A stretch of DNA of 64,000 nucleotides, taken from Actinomyces oricola (GTDB lineage: Bacteria > Actinomycetota > Actinomycetes > Actinomycetales > Actinomycetaceae). The first letter of the stretch is position 1, and every line of letters starts with the position of its first letter. The stretch spans positions 1 through 64,000 of the forward strand of contig NZ_RYFV01000018.1 of NCBI RefSeq assembly GCF_004104015.1, in the 5' to 3' direction. Under the pieces are notes generated by a model. The model did not search any database and had not been told where the DNA came from. It was given only the letters and a program-made list of their open reading frames with translations. Below, piece after piece: positions 29,501-39,162 of this stretch. A program made the position numbers and the translations under genes.

Positions 29501-32500
29501 CTCCACCAATACCCCGCCGGTGGCCGCCAACGACCTCGTCGTCGCCCCCCCCGGGACGAACCGTGGCCGTGGATGTGCTCTCCAACGACCTGGATGCCGA
29601 CGGCGACCCCCTGAGCCTCGACGGCACCCCAACCTCCGACGCCGCCGAGCTGGGCGTGTCGGTGCGCGAGTCCATGGTCCTGCTGACCCTGCCCTCCGAC
29701 GAGGGCGTCTACTCGGCGCAATACACCGTCTCAGACTCCCGCGGGGGCACCGACACCGGCACCCTCACCGTCCAGGTGCTCCGCGACGCCCCCCTGCTCA
29801 ATCCGGTGGGCGTGGATGATTACGTAACCCTGGAGCAGGTCGACGCCAACGGCCAAGTCACGGTCCCGGTCCTCGACAATGACATCGACGCCGACGGCAC
29901 TCCCTGGGACCTGACCGTGAGCACCTCCGAGCCGGGCGTGGAGGTGGTCGACCAGACCATTCACCTGGCGGTCGAGGATGAGCAGCGGATGGTGCTGTAC
30001 ACGGTCACCGACGCCGACGGTCTGACCGGCTCGGCCGTCGTCATTGTGCCCGCCCGCTCAGACCTGCGCCCTCGGCTCAATGCCGCCACCGTGCCCGTGA
30101 CCGTCCCGGCGGACACCACCACCGACGTCCCCCTGAAGAGCCACATCCTGACCCGTGCGGGCACCGCCCCGGTCATTAACGACGCCTCGACCATCTCCCT
30201 GGGGACGGGCATTGACCGCGCTGACCTGGCCGACGGCGGCACCACCGTGCGCCTGACCCCCACCGCCGGGTTCACCGGCCGGACCTCGGTGACCTTCGAG
30301 GTCGCCGACTCAACCGGCTCCGACGCCCTGGTCTCAACCCTTACCCTGCCCATCACCGTGAGCTCGACGACCAACACCCCACCGGTGTTCACCCCCACCG
30401 AGATCTCAGTGGCCGCCGGCGAGGCGCCGGTAACGGCGGACCTGGCCGCTATGACCCGGGACGCCGACAAGGACACGCTGACCTTCAGCATTGGCGAGGC
30501 CCCCAGCGGCTTCAGTGTCTCCCTGGCCGGTTCAGTGCTGTCGGTGGCGGCCGCCGACTCCGCGTCGATGGGGACCACCGGCTCGCTGCCGGTCACCATT
30601 AACGACGGCGTCACCGACCCCGTGGAGAGCACGATCCCGCTGCGGGTGACATCCTCGACCCGCCCCCTCATGACCTCGGCGCCCATCACCCTGACCTCCG
30701 ACGGCTCACCGGTGAGTGTTGACGTCTCCACCCTGGTGACCAACCCCTTCCCCGGCCAGGGCGTAACCCTCTCGGGCAAGCCGCAGGTCACCAGCGGCCA
30801 GGGGACGGTATCCGCCTCGGGAACCACGGTGACCATCTCCCCCACCAAGGGCTACCACGGCCGCGTCGTGGTCCAATACCGTGTGCTCGACGCCACCGGC
30901 AGCGAGTCGCGCGCGGTCAGCGGCCTGATCACCGTATCCGTCGCCGCCGTCCCCGGGGCGCCGATCGGGGTGCGCGCCAAGCCCGCCGGCGCCACCACCA
31001 TGGTGGTGAGCTGGACGCCGGGACCGGACAATGGCTCGCCGATCATCGGCTACACCATTACCGAGACCGGCGGCGCCGGCACCTGGACCTGCATGGCCAC
31101 CGTGTGCGGGGCCACGGGTCTGACCCCTGGCGGCACCTACTCCTTCCAGGTGGTGGCGCACAACGCCTCCGGGGACTCCCCTCCCTCCGCCGCGTCAACG
31201 CCCCAGACCCTGTCGGTGACCCCCGATGTTCCCTCAGCGGTGCAGCTCAGCGGCCAGGCGGGCGCCGTGCGCGCCACCTGGCAGGCGGTCAGCCCCATTG
31301 AAGGGGTGAGCATCAGCTATGAGGTCCAGTTGCGCGCATCGGGCTCCGGTGAGGTGGTGGCCACGCGCGTGGTGACCGGCACCGAGGCGGTCTTCTCGGC
31401 TCCCGCGGTGACCGTCGGCTCCTCCTACCGGGCCGTGGTCCGTGCCGTGCCCAGCGCCGGCACGCCCTCGGCGTTCTCCTGGCAGTCCAACGACGCCTCC
31501 CCCTACGGCAAGCCCGGGGCGCCGGGGGCGCCGCAGGTGGAGGCCGTCTCCGGAGGGGTGTCGCTGAGCTGGGCCGCCGCCGCCGCCAACGGCGCACCGG
31601 TGTCCTACCAGGTGACGGTCTCCGGGGACGCCTCCAAGACCGTTGACGCCGCCGGGTCGACCTCCGCCACCATCGCCCTGTCCCCCGGCAGCTACACCTT
31701 CACGGTGACCGCCACGAACTCCGCCGGGTCCTCGACCTCCTCGGCCACCTCCTACCGCGTCACCGCCACCCCCCTGGAGCCCTCCACGCCGGTCGTCTCC
31801 GCGACCGGGGTCAATGGGCAGGTGCGGGTGACGACCCCGGCGACCGCCCGGGCCGGCAATGGCTGGCACACCAACGAGTTGACCGTGCAGTACTCCGTCG
31901 ACGGCGTCCACTGGACGGAGGCCCTGACCTTCGACGGCCTGACGGACGGCTCGCCGGTCACCGTCCAGGCCCGAGTCGTGGGCTCTGATGGGGGCGCGCA
32001 GGTGGCCTCCGGCGCGGTCTCCGCCACGGCGGTCTCCCCCTATGGGCCCCCCTCGACGCCCACGGTCAGCTGCGCGGTCAATGGCCAGCAGGTGGACTGC
32101 ATGTGGTCCGCCGGCGCCTCCGGGGGGCTGCCGACCAGCTACGAGCAGGCCACCTCCAGCGATGGCGCCAACCTGGCCCCCCTGTCCCCGGGCCAGACCG
32201 CGAGCTTCAACCCGGGTGTGGGCAACACCGCCACCTGGTGCGTGCGGGCCACCAACTCCGCTGGGCAGACCCCGTGGGCCTGCGCTTCGGGAACCGTCCA
32301 GGGGGTTGTCCCAGTGGGCACCGTGAAGACCTTCTGGATCGACACCGACTCCCCCGACGCCGTGTGCTCCCAGCAGGACCTCAATGAGACCGGCTACCCC
32401 GCCAACAGCTGCTGGCGCCTCGTTATCGACATTGAAGGGATGAACCCCAACAGCACGGTCAGTTGCTCCTACGTCTACCATGTACCGAACACTGGGGCCA

Positions 32501-32610
32501 ATCCCACCTATCAGGAGGATGTCGCGCTCGACGGCGACGGCGAAGCCCACAAGGTCTTCCCCCACCGTTCCCGCACCCCCAACTCATCGGTGAAATGCAC
32601 GCAGAAGTAA
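26583..32610 (+). pseudogene. Giant Ig-like/Fn3 surface protein, frameshifted
   Basis: Read through, this encodes about 2008 residues: a basic N-terminus, one membrane helix near residues 22-42, a propeller-like region to about residue 390, an acidic linker (ETKDDSAETSDSQ), about eleven cadherin/Ig-like repeats with a xNDxDxDGD theme (VLANDSDPDGD, VLSNDLDADGD), four or so Fn3-like domains, and a Cys-containing end. The 5' frame runs 26583-29819 and the 3' frame from a GTG at 29563 to 32610. They join in one repeat if a base is removed from the C8 run at 29545-29552. It corresponds to Fn3 of PFNA clusters. Both neighbours overlap it (10 and 16 bp). If the C8 is real, translation gives a truncated protein. 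Confidence 0.85.
29545..29552 (+). repeat. C8 homopolymer at the frameshift
   Basis: Eight C bases lie within codons for VVAPPG. With seven C the frame continues as APPGRTVAVDVLSNDLDADG, which fits the repeat consensus. With eight C it shifts and stops at 29819. Confidence 0.85.
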
Positions 32611-33950
32611 GTACCTCGCGCCGTCGGCGCTCAACTCCCCGCCCATCCCGTACCCGCTTCGCGACGGCCGCCCTGCGCGCAACCGTCAACGGTGGGGTGT
32701 CCGCCGTAAGGGCGCTGGCCGGTATTGCGCGGGGCGCCGCGGCACGGCTGCGCCCCGCCGGTGCGCGCGCCCTGCAGAAGTTGGCCCCCTCAACCTCCCG
32801 GGTGCGCCGGAACCTGGGGCTGGTCACACCCACCGGCTGGTCCTGCCTGCTGCTCCTGGGGGCCTGCGCCACGGCCGGCCTGCGCCTGGGCTGGCAGGAG
32901 GCTTGGAGCGCCACCGCAGTGCTGGCCATTGTTGTGCTCACGGCCGGGCTATGGCTCATTCCGCGCGGCGGGCACCGGGTGCACCATGAGCTGCTTGAAC
33001 AGCGGGTGACCGTGGGCGACCACGCCCTACTCCGGGTGACGGTGACCAACCCCCGTAATCGGCCCCTGCTGCCCGCACGCATGGAACTGCCAGTGGGGCC
33101 CCACGCCGCTGTCTTCGCCGTCCCCACGCTGGGCCCCGGGGAGGAGCACGACTGGGGCTTCGTCCTGCCCACCGAGCGCCGTGGCGTCATTACCGTGGGG
33201 CCGGTGATTTCGGTAACACGCGACCCGGTGGGGCTGCTGCGCCACGAGAGGACGCGCACCAGCTCCCAGCTGGTTCACATCCATCCCCGTACCCTGCGCC
33301 TGGGATCAGTCCTGCGCGGCATACTGCGCGACCTGGAGGGCGCTGTCACCCAGGACCTGTCCAGCTCGGACGTGTCCTTCCACGCCCTGCGCGACTACGT
33401 GCCCGGCGACGACCGCCGCAACGTTCACTGGAAGACCACCGCCCGCACCGGGCGCCTCATGGTCCGCCAGTTCGAGGAGACCCGCCGCTCCAGTCTCATT
33501 GTGGCCCTATCGACTCGACCCGAGGACTATGCCGGGGAGGAGGACTTCGAAACCGCCGTGTCAGTGGCCTGTTCGATTGTCCTCGACGGGATCCTGGACA
33601 ACCGTGAGGTGCGTTTCCTGACCCAGACCGACGCCCTGCCCACCACCACCCCGCTGCGGCTCCTGGACGCCTCCTGCCTGCTGAAGCTCGACGCCACTGA
33701 GACCTGCGACGAACTGGTGCGCCAGGCCGCCGTCGCCCATCCTGACGCCTCGGTCATTGTCCTGGTCACTGGCCAGGACTGCCCCGACGCCCAGCTCGTG
33801 CGCTCCAGGATCCTCACCCCGGTGTCCATGGTCATGCTGGCGCTGTCCTGCGGCGCCCGCCCCCTGTCCCGCCGTCGTCTCAGCTCCTTGGACGTGGTCG
33901 ACCTCGACCGACTCGAGCAGCTCCCCCTGGCCCTCAGGAGGATGTCATGA
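32595..33950 (+). CDS. DUF58 membrane-associated protein
   Basis: About 451 residues. The basic N-terminus is followed by two close membrane helices (WSCLLLLGACATAGLRLGW and SATAVLAIVVLTAGLWL), a beta domain, and the DUF58 signature DVSFHALRDYVPGDDRRNVH with WKTTARTGRLMVRQ. The C-terminal half is von Willebrand A-like. DUF58 proteins normally work with MoxR AAA+ ATPases, but none is encoded here. The start overlaps the giant gene by 16 bp and the end overlaps the next gene as ATGA. The exact start is not certain because no strong ribosome site is seen. Confidence 0.88.
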   Translation: MHAEVSTSRRRRSTPRPSRTRFATAALRATVNGGVSAVRALAGIARGAAARLRPAGARALQKLAPSTSRVRRNLGLVTPTGWSCLLLLGACATAGLRLGWQEAWSATAVLAIVVLTAGLWLIPRGGHRVHHELLEQRVTVGDHALLRVTVTNPRNRPLLPARMELPVGPHAAVFAVPTLGPGEEHDWGFVLPTERRGVITVGPVISVTRDPVGLLRHERTRTSSQLVHIHPRTLRLGSVLRGILRDLEGAVTQDLSSSDVSFHALRDYVPGDDRRNVHWKTTARTGRLMVRQFEETRRSSLIVALSTRPEDYAGEEDFETAVSVACSIVLDGILDNREVRFLTQTDALPTTTPLRLLDASCLLKLDATETCDELVRQAAVAHPDASVIVLVTGQDCPDAQLVRSRILTPVSMVMLALSCGARPLSRRRLSSLDVVDLDRLEQLPLALRRMS

Positions 33951-36223
33951 CGTCTGCCTCCTCTCGGCGCCCCAGTGCCGCACCCCGGGGCGCCGCCGCG
34001 GTTGTTGAGCTGGGGATCGTCCTGGCCCTGGTGCTCGTGGGCTCGCTGCTATTCGGCCCCCTGTTCGAGGGCGGCACCGGGGTGCTGGTGGCGACCGGGG
34101 CCGCCGGCCTGGGCCTGGTCGTCGGCATGGTCTCGGCGTGGACTCGGCTCTCGGTGCTGCCGACCATGGCCGTCACCGGCCTGGTTCATATTCTGGCGGC
34201 GCCGTGGCTGCTGCCGGACCTGAGCCCGGGCACCGACGCGCTGTTCGATGTCCTGGCCGGCACCATCACCGTGTGGAAGGACGCGCTGACGCTGCCGCTG
34301 CCGCTGAGTTCCTTCACCGCCATGACCATCCTACCGTGGCTGACGGGGCTGTGCTCCACTGTGATTGCCTGCCGCCTGGTCATGGCGGGGCGCGAGCACC
34401 TGGGGGGCCTGTGCGCCCTGACGATACCCGTGGTGGCGATCGTCTGGGGCGGGCGGACCACGGTCATGCCCACGGTGCTCGGCCCGGTTCTCATTGCACT
34501 GACCCTGGCCCTGTGGGCGGCCGCCTCTCTGCGGGTGCGCCAGGGGCGCGTCGCCGAGGCCATGGAGAACCGTGACACCGGGCTGCGCCGCGCCGGGGTG
34601 CGTGGCGGCGTCACCGCGACGCTGCTGCTCCTGACCGCGGCCCTGGTGGCCGCGGTGGCGGCCCCGGTGACGCCGACGGCCCGCACGGTCCTGCGCGATG
34701 TCTTCGAGCCGCCCCTGGACCTGACTGAGTACGCCAGTCCCCTGTCCCTGGTGCGGACCCTGGAGACGGACCTGGCGCGCACTGAGCTCATGACCGTCAG
34801 CGGCCTGCCCTCGGGGGCCCGCATCCGCATAGCCTCCCTGGACGCCTACGACGGCTTGACGGCCCGCATCGGTGAGGACACCGGCGGGGCCGCCCGGTTC
34901 CAGCACGTGGGTGAAACCACCACCCTGGCCGCGGTGGCCTCCGACCGCGCCGTCCCGGTGACCTTCACCATTGGGGACTACTCCTTCCCCTGGGTGCCCA
35001 CCGTCTCCGATACGGCCACCATCGCCACCAAGGGCCCCAGATCCACGGCGCTGCGCGAGACCCTTTACCATGACGCCGCGTCAGCGACGGTGATCGTCAC
35101 CGCCGGGCTGAGCACCGGGGATGTTCTGTCTGAGCAGGTGGTGCCCGCGGCAGTGCCCGCGGACCCCAAGCTTGAGACCCTGACCCTCTCGCGCGTCTCC
35201 TTGGGGGCGATCGAGCAGGTTCCCTCCTCGGTGTCGGCCCTGGCCACTGAGATCATTGGTTCGGAGTCTCAGCCGCTGGCGCAGATCCGCGCTCTCCAGC
35301 AGGCGCTGCGCACCGGCTACTACTCCGATGGCACCAAGAGCCCGTCGCCGTCCGGCCATGGCGCGGCCCGCATGGCCTCCATGGTGGGGGCGGACTCCTT
35401 GGTCGGTGACGACGAGCAGTACTCGGTGCTCATGATGCTCATGTGCCGCTCGGTGGGGATCCCCGCCCGGGTGGTCATGGGGTTCAAGCCGGCCACCGAC
35501 GGCGACGCCGGCGATATTACCGGCGAGGACGTGAGCGCCTGGGTTGAGATCCCCTTCGAGGGCGCCGGATGGGTGCCCTTCGACGTCACCCCCGACCGCG
35601 ACCAGGTCCCCCAGCAGCAGACCACGCAGCAGGTCTCCAACCCCGAGCCGCAGGTGCTTCAGCCGCCTCTGCCGCCCCAGGATCCGGCCAAGCTCCCACC
35701 GGTCTACGAGGACCAGGAGGGCCAGGGCGACGAGGATGAGAGCCCCTGGCGCCTTCCGGTGTGGCTGGTGGCCGTCGTCGGCTCCGTGCTGACCCTCCTC
35801 ATACTCGTTGCGCTTATCCTGGGGCTCAAGGCGCTGCGCCGGGCCAGGCGCCGACGACGCTCGGGGATCGAGTCGACCCTGGGCGCCTGGAATGAGATTG
35901 TCGACCACGCCAGTGATCTGGGATGCTCAGCGGTAGCCGGGGCGACCCGGCGTGAGGCGGCGCAAACGTACTCCGTGCGCTTCCCCACCGCCGACCTCCC
36001 CCGTTTCGCTCACGCCATTGACGCCCGGGTGTTCGGCGCCGGGGAGCCCACTGCTCGCATGAACTCCGAGCTGTGGGGCTCTGCTGACGCCATTGTGCGG
36101 GCAATGGGCGCCGACCGTTCCCGGTGGCAGCGCCTGGCGGCCCGCTTGTCCATCCGCTCGCTGCTTCGCCCCGCAGGACGACGCGGGGGCGGGCGCCGCC
36201 CATGGAGGAGAATCCGATCATGA
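33947..36223 (+). CDS. Transglutaminase-like membrane protein lacking catalytic Cys/His
   Basis: A 758-residue protein with about seven N-terminal helices to residue 245, an outer region with the transglutaminase core at about 440-560, a Gln/Pro-rich linker (VPQQQTTQQVSNPEPQV), one more helix near 605-630, and a cytoplasmic tail. The core aligns well (ALMCRSVGIPARVV-like LMMLMCRSVGIPARVVMGFK and AGWVPFDVTP), but the nucleophile site reads GDDEQYS, with Asp489 where the Cys should be, and the His site reads DVSAWVE, with Ser530. Asp546 is kept. So it probably binds rather than cross-links. It overlaps both neighbours as ATGA and matches the Tgm position of PFNA clusters. Confidence 0.88.
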   Translation: MTSASSRRPSAAPRGAAAVVELGIVLALVLVGSLLFGPLFEGGTGVLVATGAAGLGLVVGMVSAWTRLSVLPTMAVTGLVHILAAPWLLPDLSPGTDALFDVLAGTITVWKDALTLPLPLSSFTAMTILPWLTGLCSTVIACRLVMAGREHLGGLCALTIPVVAIVWGGRTTVMPTVLGPVLIALTLALWAAASLRVRQGRVAEAMENRDTGLRRAGVRGGVTATLLLLTAALVAAVAAPVTPTARTVLRDVFEPPLDLTEYASPLSLVRTLETDLARTELMTVSGLPSGARIRIASLDAYDGLTARIGEDTGGAARFQHVGETTTLAAVASDRAVPVTFTIGDYSFPWVPTVSDTATIATKGPRSTALRETLYHDAASATVIVTAGLSTGDVLSEQVVPAAVPADPKLETLTLSRVSLGAIEQVPSSVSALATEIIGSESQPLAQIRALQQALRTGYYSDGTKSPSPSGHGAARMASMVGADSLVGDDEQYSVLMMLMCRSVGIPARVVMGFKPATDGDAGDITGEDVSAWVEIPFEGAGWVPFDVTPDRDQVPQQQTTQQVSNPEPQVLQPPLPPQDPAKLPPVYEDQEGQGDEDESPWRLPVWLVAVVGSVLTLLILVALILGLKALRRARRRRRSGIESTLGAWNEIVDHASDLGCSAVAGATRREAAQTYSVRFPTADLPRFAHAIDARVFGAGEPTARMNSELWGSADAIVRAMGADRSRWQRLAARLSIRSLLRPAGRRGGGRRPWRRIRS

Positions 36224-37569
36224 CCTCTTCACCGCGCCCTCCACGACACCGCTCCGATGCCTCTTGGGCACTTCAGACGGCGCCGACCACGGCGCGGGCG
36301 CTGGCCGGGGTCATTGATCTTCTTCTTGCGCTGGTGCTGTCCGCCGGGCAGGCCGTGGTTCTGCACCTGTTGGGCATGTCTTGGGCATTCGGCATTGTGA
36401 TCGCTGTCATTATTGTGACGCTGGCGCGCCTGACCATGGTGGGTTTGTCCGGCTGGTCGCCCGGCGGCAAGGCGCTGGGCGTGCGCCTGGTCAATGCCCG
36501 CACGGGGAAGCCCTCCATGATGGGGGCCTTCCTGCACATGGACATCACCGTGGTACTCCTGCTGTCCACGCTCGGCCTGGGGGCGATCTGGCTCATGCGC
36601 TCCGCGGCCTCCGATCCCAGTGGCCGAGGATGGCACGACCACCTGGCTGAGATGATGGTGGTGTCCTCCCGCAAGGCACGGCCGGCCCGGGTGCAGCAGG
36701 GTCAGCAGGTGCCAACGATTTCACGCCCCACCGAGGACTGGACTCCGGAAGTCTTCTCCCCCGACCGGTTCTCCTTCACCTCACCGAGTTCGCCCCAGAC
36801 GGCGCGCACCTTCGACTCCGGGGCCATGATCCCGCCTCCGGAGCAGGAGCAGGCGATCATTGACTCGGTGCCCTGGTCGAGCGTGCCCGTGCCATTGGAC
36901 GACGACACCACCGACATTCCTGCAGTGGTGCCCGTCCAGCGGCGTCAAAGGCGGCGGGCCGTCAGCCATGAGGCCCCCGCGTCGCCGCAAGCCCTGGAGA
37001 CCCCATATGCCCTCGGGGCCCCACAGGCTCCCGCGACCCCACAGGTCGTGGAGACCCCGCAGGCCCCCGCGACCCCACAGGCCCTGGAGACTCCACAGGC
37101 CCCCGCGACCCCGCAAGCCCTGAAGGCCCCGCAGGCCCCCGAGGCCCCATATGCCCCGGAGGCTCCGGCGACCCCGGCACCGAAGGCCGCTGAGACCATG
37201 ACGAATCCGCCTGCAGCCGGTGCCTCGCGCGTGCGCCGCTCCATTGGGGTGCACCTGGTGCCGGTCAGCGGCGGCGAACCCATCCTCCTGGTGCGGCCGG
37301 CGGTTGTGGGGCGCGACCCGGACAATATTTCCCTGTACCCCGACGCCGTCCCCATCGCCCTGGCCGATCCTGAGCGATCAGTGTCCAAGACCCATGCGGC
37401 GCTCGCCCCCACGCTGGACGGGGTGTGGGTCACGGACCTGCACTCCACCAATGGCACCCGCATAGAGCAGCGCAACCGCACGGTCGCGGCCACACCCGAT
37501 GTGCCCGCCCCCGCCCTGGGCGGCGCGGTGATTCGTTTTGGGCGCACGGCCTACCGCGTCGAGGTCTGA
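36220..37569 (+). CDS. RDD-domain/FHA-domain membrane protein
   Basis: About 449 residues. An N-terminal RDD domain has three helices (ARALAGVIDLLLALVLSAGQ, VIIVTLARLTMVG and DITVVLLLSTLGLGAIWLM, with GWSPGGKALGVRLV between). A long disordered Pro/Ala linker includes tandem TPQAPA-type repeats. The C-terminal FHA domain has the phosphothreonine-binding residues: VVGRDPDN, SVSKTHAAL and DLHSTNGTRI. Start chosen at ATG 36220 (GGAGGAG upstream, ATGA overlap with the previous gene). The FHA domain should bind phospho-Thr made by the kinase at 37690. A paralogue is encoded at 41665. Confidence 0.88.
   Translation: MTSSPRPPRHRSDASWALQTAPTTARALAGVIDLLLALVLSAGQAVVLHLLGMSWAFGIVIAVIIVTLARLTMVGLSGWSPGGKALGVRLVNARTGKPSMMGAFLHMDITVVLLLSTLGLGAIWLMRSAASDPSGRGWHDHLAEMMVVSSRKARPARVQQGQQVPTISRPTEDWTPEVFSPDRFSFTSPSSPQTARTFDSGAMIPPPEQEQAIIDSVPWSSVPVPLDDDTTDIPAVVPVQRRQRRRAVSHEAPASPQALETPYALGAPQAPATPQVVETPQAPATPQALETPQAPATPQALKAPQAPEAPYAPEAPATPAPKAAETMTNPPAAGASRVRRSIGVHLVPVSGGEPILLVRPAVVGRDPDNISLYPDAVPIALADPERSVSKTHAALAPTLDGVWVTDLHSTNGTRIEQRNRTVAATPDVPAPALGGAVIRFGRTAYRVEV
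36976..37191 (+). repeat. Degenerate repeats coding for a Pro/Ala linker
   Basis: Units of about 36 bp coding for APATPQALETPQ and close variants are repeated about five times within the RDD-FHA gene. They form the flexible link between the membrane part and the FHA domain. Confidence 0.7.
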
Positions 37570-37689
37570 GGCCCGCACGGCCCTCCACCGGTCACCGGGC
37601 CGAATCCCGGCGCGCTGCCCCGAATCCCGCCGCGCTCCATTGAGGATCCTGCTGTCGGGGCTGTCAGGATGTCTCATGACGTCGGGCTG

Positions 37690-39162
37690 TCAGGGGGTGT
37701 CGACGCAGGCGGTGACCGCCGCCGAGGACCTGCCGTCGTCCCTGACGCCATAGACCTCAATGCAGGTGCGCCCTGAGCGGGCCGAGAGGGTCACCTCCGT
37801 GGTCTTCGTGGTCTCCAGCTTGGTCTCCTGTCCCGGCACGATCTCCCGGTAGAGATAGCTTCCCTCCCAGTCATCGGCGGGAGCCTCCCAGGTGAAGGTC
37901 ACGGCACCATCCTGTCCCAGCTCGCCCGCCAGGTTGCGCGGCGGGTCGGCCTGAGAGGCCAGGGGGTCGATTGTTCCCGGGGAGATAGTGGCGAATGTGG
38001 GCGACGGGCGGGTAATGTTCTTGTCGCGCGCCAGGAGGATGGCGCCGCCAACGAGTGCGGCGGTCACAATGGTGGCCACCACGGCGAGCACCGTGCGGCC
38101 GCGCCGGGCGCGGCGGTTCCAGGGGCTTTCCTCCTCCTCGTCCTCATCGTCGTCGAGCGCCGTGATCGTCCGGCCCGAGGCCCGGGGGCCACCGGCGTCC
38201 ACGACCGGCTGCTCCACCCGGTTGAACACCCCCAGTCGAGTGGCGGAGCCGTCTTCGCCCTGCTCCTCCTCACTGGGCTCGGTGCCGGCCTCCTGGAGCA
38301 GGTCCACGGTGGTGATCGGCAGGTCGAGTTCGGCCTCGACCTGCTGGAGGGCGCGAGCGAAGGCCAGGGCGCTCCCGTAGCGGTTCTCCGGCCGCTTATC
38401 CATGGCAATGGACAGCACCCGCTGCAAGGATGGCGGGGCGTCCTGCCGAGTCAGAGGCGTCAAAGGCTCATTGACGATCCTGCGGGAGAGCTCGTAGATG
38501 TCGAGGCTCCTGCCGTCGCGCGGCTCGAAGGGGCTGCGCCCGGTGAGCATGGCGTAGGTGGTGGCCCCCAAGGAGTAGACGTCCGAGGTGGGTCGGGCCG
38601 TACGGCCGCCCACAAGCTGCTCGGGCGGCGCCCAGGGCACGCTCATGCCGCGCAGCTCCTGGTCTCCGTCGGGCACGCTCATGGCCGAAATGCCGAAATC
38701 GGCGAGCACCGGGCGCCGATAGGTGGTGAAAAGAATGTTGGCGGGTTTAATGTCGCGGTGAATGATGCCGGCCCGGTGGGCGGTCTCCACCGCCCCGGCG
38801 ATCTGGATGGCCGTGCTCAGGGCATTTTGGACACTGAGGGTCCCCCGGCGCAGAACCGTCTCCAACGACGGCGGGGGGCAGTACTCCATGACGAGAAAAG
38901 GGCGCCCGTCAGCAGCCACCCCCGCCCCGTAGATGGAGAGAATGGCGGGGTGGGTCGACACCTTCGCCATGAGGTTCGCCTCATGCTCGAATCCTGAAGT
39001 CGCCCGACCGGCGACGTCAACATTGGTGACCTTGACCGCAACCTCACGGCGCGGCATGTGCTGCTCATAGAGGTAAACGGTTGAGTATCCGCCGGCCCCC
39101 AGGCCGCGCACATGCGTGAACCCGGCGATCACCGGAGGCGCACCGCGCCGATCCGTTGTCAC
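37690..39162 (-). CDS. Membrane Ser/Thr protein kinase with outer Fn3-like domain (Pkb2-like)
   Basis: A 490-residue Hanks-type kinase. All key residues are seen: glycine loop LGAGGYSTV, Lys44 in VAVKV, HRDIKPANIL with Asp137 and Asn142, DFG at 155-157, then APPEQLVGG and DVYSLGATTYAMLTG. A helix near residues 350-375 (VLAVVATIVTAALVGGAILL) leads to an outer domain of about 90 residues that looks like one Fn3 fold (AVTFTWEAPADDWEGSYLYR). No PASTA repeats are present, so it is not PknB. This layout is that of Pkb2 in bifidobacterial PFNA clusters. Its start overlaps the next upstream gene by 4 bp (GTGA or ATGA type). It converges with the RDD-FHA gene. Confidence 0.92.
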   Translation of the reverse strand: MTTDRRGAPPVIAGFTHVRGLGAGGYSTVYLYEQHMPRREVAVKVTNVDVAGRATSGFEHEANLMAKVSTHPAILSIYGAGVAADGRPFLVMEYCPPPSLETVLRRGTLSVQNALSTAIQIAGAVETAHRAGIIHRDIKPANILFTTYRRPVLADFGISAMSVPDGDQELRGMSVPWAPPEQLVGGRTARPTSDVYSLGATTYAMLTGRSPFEPRDGRSLDIYELSRRIVNEPLTPLTRQDAPPSLQRVLSIAMDKRPENRYGSALAFARALQQVEAELDLPITTVDLLQEAGTEPSEEEQGEDGSATRLGVFNRVEQPVVDAGGPRASGRTITALDDDEDEEEESPWNRRARRGRTVLAVVATIVTAALVGGAILLARDKNITRPSPTFATISPGTIDPLASQADPPRNLAGELGQDGAVTFTWEAPADDWEGSYLYREIVPGQETKLETTKTTEVTLSARSGRTCIEVYGVRDDGRSSAAVTACVDTP

